NCBI GenBank assembly: GCA_027422505.1
Contig: JAPQWV010000051.1
Location: 5,051,501-5,115,500, forward strand
DNA: 64,000 nt
Reading direction: 5' to 3'
Source: Craterostigma plantagineum
Taxonomy: Eukaryota; Streptophyta; Magnoliopsida; Lamiales; Linderniaceae
Shown here: in pieces, positions 59,925-64,000 of the stretch
Numbering within the stretch: position 1 is the first letter of the stretch
Layout: each line of letters begins with the position of its first letter
The notes under the pieces: model-generated
Told to the model about the DNA's origin: nothing
The model's database searches: none
The model's input: the letters and a program-made list of their open reading frames with translations, nothing else
Position numbers and translations under genes: made by a program

Positions 59925-61444
59925 TTGGGAAATTTATGGAAATATTTATGGATGATTTTTCTGTATTTGGGTCTACATTTGATACATGCCTTGATAATTT
60001 AGCATCTGTCCTATCTCGGTGTGAAGAGACTAACCTTGTCTTAAATTGGGAAAAGTGTCATTTTATGGTACAGGAAGGTATAGTTCTCGGGCACAAGGTA
60101 TCGCATAAAGGAATTGAGGTGGATCGAGCCAAGGTTGACGCGATTGAGCAGTTGCCACCACCTACGTCAGTGAAGGGGGTTCGAAGCTTCTTGGGACACG
60201 CGGGATTCTACCGACGCTTCATAAAGGATTTTTCAAAAATAGCTAAGCCTTTATCGAATTTACTTGTTAAAGATGCTATTTTTAACTTCACTGATGATTG
60301 TTTGCAGGCTTTTCAAACTTTAAAGGAGAAACTCACCACCGCCCCAGTGATGGTCGCACCAGACTGGACACTCCCATTTATACTAATGTGCGATGCTAGC
60401 GATGGTGCGGTAGGTGCGGTTCTAGGACAACGCAAGGATAAGGTATTTCAAGTCATTTACTACGCTAGTAAAACTCTGGACGATGCCCAGAGGAATTATG
60501 CTACTACTGAGAAAGAGTTACTAGCCGTGGTATTTGCAGTAGATAAATTTCATTCTTACCTAGTGTTGAATAAGGTAATCATCTACACTGATCATGCTGC
60601 ACTTAGATACTTATTTGCTAAGAAAGATGCTAAGCCTAGGTTGATTCGCTGGATTTTACTACTTCAAGAGTATGACTTAGAGATTCGTGATAAGAAAGGT
60701 GTTGAGAATGTGATAGCTGATCATTTATCTAGGTTAGATAATTCGCATGAGCAGGATAAAGAGCTACCTATTGACGAATGTTTTCCTGATGAACAATTAT
60801 ATGCTTTAATCGATACATCATTACCTTGGTACGCGGATTTTGCGAATTATGCTGCTACAGGTGAGATTCCCTCAGGCTTGAGTTTTCATCAGAAGAAGAA
60901 ATTTCTCTCTGATGCGAAACACTACCTGTGGGACGATCCATTCCTATACAAGATCTGTTCTGATCAGGTAATCCGGCGATGTATACCCGCCGAAGAGGTG
61001 AGCTCGATTTTATCTCATTGTCATGCGGGGTTGACGGGCGGACACCATGGACCCACTAGGACTGCATTTAAAGTATTACAATCGGGTTTGTTTTGGCCTA
61101 CTTTGTTTAAGGATGCGCATGCTTATGTTACCTCATGTGATCGTTGTCAGCGTACGGGTGCTATGTCTCGAAAACATGAAATGCCTTTGAATATCATGTT
61201 AGAAATAGAGCTCTTTGATGTGTGGGGCATTGATTTTGTGGGACCTTTTCCTAGCTTATGCTCAAATAAATATATCTTGGTAGCAGTAGATTATGTGTCT
61301 AAATGGGTAGAGGCAGAGGCATGTAGGACCAATGATGCACGCGTAGTCATTCGATTTCTTAAGAAGCATATTTTTACTCGTTTTGGTACACCTAGGGCAA
61401 TAATTAGTGATGGCGGTACTCACTTCTCTTTCCAGGGAAGTTAA
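59925..61444 (+). pseudogene. Athila-type RT C-terminus, RNase H and truncated integrase
   Basis: Continues with FMDDFSVFG (the YVDD-equivalent), thumb/connection, RNase H ([36 protein letters not shown]) and the integrase zinc finger ([12 protein letters not shown] ... SCDRCQR). Integrase catalytic Asp1 lies in GIDFVGPF (about 61231) and Asp2 in IISDGGTHF (about 61410). Immediately after that the sequence jumps, and the region with the catalytic Glu is missing. Confidence 0.92.
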
Positions 61445-61734
61445 AGAGTAAATGGGTTGGTCCCTATATAGTGCAGAAAGTATTTCCATCCGGGGCCGTA
61501 CAAATCCTTATCAATGGGAAGGACGAGCACACAGTTAATGGGCAACGCTTGAAACTCTACGACGATGGGGAAATGGGCAAAGCGAACTTGGTATTCCTTG
61601 AAGAACCTAGTGCTACTTATATTCCTGCTTTACGTTGTTCTGTGCCTTTCAGGGACACCTCGTCTGGAGAGAATACCAGCGAGCTGAAGGACCTCCAGAA
61701 CACCAAAGCAAGCCTAGACACCAAGCCACCCTGA
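61430..61734 (+). pseudogene. Integrase C-terminal stub after an internal deletion
   Basis: [20 protein letters not shown] is the far C-terminal part of an Athila integrase, joined directly to the Asp2 region in another frame. By family length roughly 150 residues are lost. The remaining C-terminus ends at the stop at 61734. Confidence 0.85.
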
Positions 61735-63478
61735 TCGTCTCGAGAGTCGAGCGAACGACTTTAAAAACAGCGCTTCTTGGGAGGCAACCCAAGTATTATC
61801 GATGCATATATTTATATTTAGTCCTATTATTCTGAGTATTTTTAATTTTTTTTTTTATTATTCATCTAATAAAACTTGCTTTCACGGTGCGCCTAGTCAT
61901 GTTTGTTTCGCAGGCTCATAACTAGTTTGGGGGTTGTCCGTTCGCGATGGTTGCTTGCTCGAGTCAACAAAGTCTTCTACATCAACGGAAAATTCAGGGC
62001 AGTGTCACTTCTACTCTCTCTTTACTTTAATTTACACATTGAGGACAATGTGCTATTTAGTTTGGGGGTGGGATGTGACAATGCTAGATTTAATATGCTT
62101 ACATGTTTAGGTATCGACGTATTTCGATCATTTTAGTGGGTAGAACTGATGAAGGTTGCGATTTGAACGTCATCTGTGGAATCTCCTGTCAATGATGAAA
62201 ATTTTTGAAATTTTACCATGTCGAGATATGATTCGATGAATTGAGTGAGATAGTCTTACATGTTGCATTGTCGTGATATTAGCATGATTATTTGGCTATA
62301 TTGACTGCTTTAGGAGAGTATTGCGTATCATGAAGCACAAACCCAGCTATATATGTGAGTTTTTTTTGAGCCTTCAGAGATTAATTCAGAGCAACTCATT
62401 ATGCTCGGTGTTTATTCTTGTGTGACACGCATGGACTGAATATTTTCGAACTTGCTCTGTTATGCATGTCAATGGTTACTATGTGGAATATTTGTGTGCG
62501 AAAATGAGAAGGGCACTAGGATTGAGTCATTGGCCTAAATATTTTCCTACCTTACGCATTTACCACTTAGTGAGCCCCTTTGAGCCTTATTTGACTTATT
62601 TGTTGATTTTGAGCCCAGATATTTAGCCTAATTGCCTCAAATTTAGCCTATACGACCCCATATCAACGTGTTTATTTATCGATATCGTGAATAGTGGCTT
62701 GTTGGTTGAGAATGAGCTAATCGTCGATGCATGTTAGTTATGAACTCGTCCTATGTTATAGATCTCTCGTCGTAATATTGCAGCGAACTAGAAACCTCTC
62801 CCTTCAAATAATATGTAAAAAAAGATAGGAGGGCTGGTTCGAAAAAAAAAAAAGAAAAAAAGAAAAAAAGAAAGAAAAAAGAAAAAAAAGAAGAAAAAGA
62901 AGAAGAAAAACGAGCGAGAAGAGCTAGAAAAGAAAAAAGGACGAGTTGAGTGAAAAGTAGGCACGGCGTTAGAAGAGCGAAATAAGTGGTGAAAAGAGCG
63001 ATTCGATGATTGACACGTTTGATACTTTTAGCTCACTTTCCTATATGACGCACCTTTCAAAACCCGAGCCCCATTACAACCTTTAATGAAAGACCCTTTG
63101 ATTCGTGCATGACTTCTATTATGTGACTCTGATATGATATATTTGCAAGCATAGAGTAAATTCTTTTCATGTCGTGAATTGAGCGTTTTTATACAGATCC
63201 CTTCGAAAACACCCTGAGCGATTTGAGCGATCCTTGTGAGAGTTGTGGATTGATGCGTGGTATAATTCTAAAAATGTCTTTCATGCTATGATAAGATTGC
63301 GACTTATTGCCTCATGCCTCGTGTTTTGACTAGATCGTTCATTAGTTGATGATTATCCCGACTTTATATGCTTTTACGTTATCTGAGATGAAGCAGGAGA
63401 ATTTCATTGAATGATGTTCTATAAACCTAACTTGATTTAGTTTTATTCCGCTTTTATGATCGAGGACGATCGAAGCTA
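61735..63478 (+). other. Non-coding 3' region of the Athila-type element
   Basis: About 1.7 kb without a convincing open frame; the env-like gene of some Athila elements is not seen. A purine-only tract of about 100 bases (AAAAAAGAAAAAAAG type) lies at 62838-62940. Several GTTTGGGGGT phrases occur (61925, 62060), echoing the polypurine tract. Confidence 0.7.
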
Positions 63479-63488
63479 GTTTGGGGGT
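63477..63488 (+). other. Polypurine tract of the Athila-type element
   Basis: AGTTTGGGGGT immediately before the 3' LTR start at 63489, the usual plus-strand priming site. Confidence 0.75.
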
Positions 63489-64000
63489 TGTTGATAAGTT
63501 AGGATTTTACGCTATTTTTATACCCCGTAAAAGCGTATTTTCGATCGTTAATTATTATAATATACTTGAATATCTCATGTTACGTGATAACTCTTATTTT
63601 GTAGACATGAGAGCAAAAAGGACCAAAGAGGGCTTTATCAAATCAAGTTTTATTAAAATCATCAAGGCCAGATCCGTATTCCCAAGCCCATAAAAGTATA
63701 AAATCAGCCCAAGCCAGCAAATGGGAGGCATCACGTGACACCAAGGCAGATAGTATGGCACGCAATTCGAGGCGACTCCAAGACAAATAGTTGAATGATT
63801 TTGCAGCTATCTCACGCGAGGAAGGAAAAGAAGCATTGACCAATTCAAACTTTGAATATATAAATATATGCTAGAAGATTCGGCCCATCAATATAAGATG
63901 CGGTGGAATATTTCCTATAAATATGCGGCTGGAGTAAAGAAAAGGGGGAGAGAACCGATTGCTGAAATAAAAAGAGAGCGGCGAAGGGGCTTTGGGCAGC
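63489..64000 (+). repeat. Athila-type 3' LTR, first 512 bases
   Basis: Near-identical to 55251-55762, with one visible difference. It is truncated by the window end. Confidence 0.93.

Larger units (their letters stand above)
55251..64000 (+). mobile_element. Athila-type Ty3 LTR retrotransposon, right end outside window
   Basis: 5' LTR 55251-56664, tRNA-Asp primer site, gag, protease, RT, RNase H, a deleted integrase, a long non-coding 3' region, a polypurine tract and the first 512 bases of the 3' LTR (63489 on). The two LTRs differ at one base over the shared 512 (GGGCATTAT against GGGCTTTAT), so insertion is recent. It landed in the copia element to its left. Confidence 0.95.

Noticed and set aside
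61903..62136. 77-codon frame considered as an Athila env-like gene
   Set aside because: Far too short, with no signal peptide plus transmembrane pattern of the env-like proteins. The 3' region is better called non-coding.

Overview
The window is nuclear DNA from a flowering plant, most likely a eudicot. The evidence is AT-rich intergenic DNA, many short GT-AG introns, plant-only protein families (MORF, JASON, WRC, phylloplanin, PSAT1) and many plant retrotransposons and MITEs. I cannot name the species.

Layout. 1-5.3 kb: the end of a hAT-type MITE, then a young 4.56-kb Ty1/copia element on the minus strand (747-5302) with a clean 5-bp target duplication. 6.3-31.4 kb is the gene-bearing part: a phylloplanin-like secreted protein (-), INDH/NUBPL-type mitochondrial P-loop NTPase (+, 8 exons), a LINE remnant cut by a small retroposon, a JASON-like protein (-, 4 exons), MORF2-type organelle RNA-editing factor (+, 4 exons), PSAT1 phospholipid:sterol acyltransferase (+, 15 exons, 632 aa) and a decayed NPGR-type TPR pseudogene (-). 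Helitron ends and TIR elements (hAT, PIF/Harbinger-like) lie between and inside these genes.

31.8-44 kb is a nested stack. An old Athila/Tat-like remnant (LTR-like DNA plus gag) was split by a 9.5-kb non-autonomous LTR element (32558-42062, minus strand) with two 3.8-kb LTRs. These differ, as far as I compared them, only in the length of two T-runs. 45.4-46.7 kb holds a WRC-domain gene (+, 3 exons). 48-51 kb is AT-rich DNA with an approximately 420-bp tandem repeat. 51.2-55.2 kb is a decayed Ale/Retrofit-like copia element (-) with a hAT MITE inside it. From 55251 to the window end an Athila-type Ty3 element (+) has landed in that copia; its integrase carries a large internal deletion.

The genes form no operon or cluster; each is an independent locus. 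INDH, MORF2 and PSAT1 act in mitochondria, plastids and the ER/lipid pathway respectively. Exon coordinates were worked out by hand from splice consensus, reading-frame continuity and family resemblance. They agree in phase throughout but have no transcript support. The main surprise is the pattern of breaks in the young transposons (single-base changes in short homopolymers), together with a few regular repeat architectures described in the findings.
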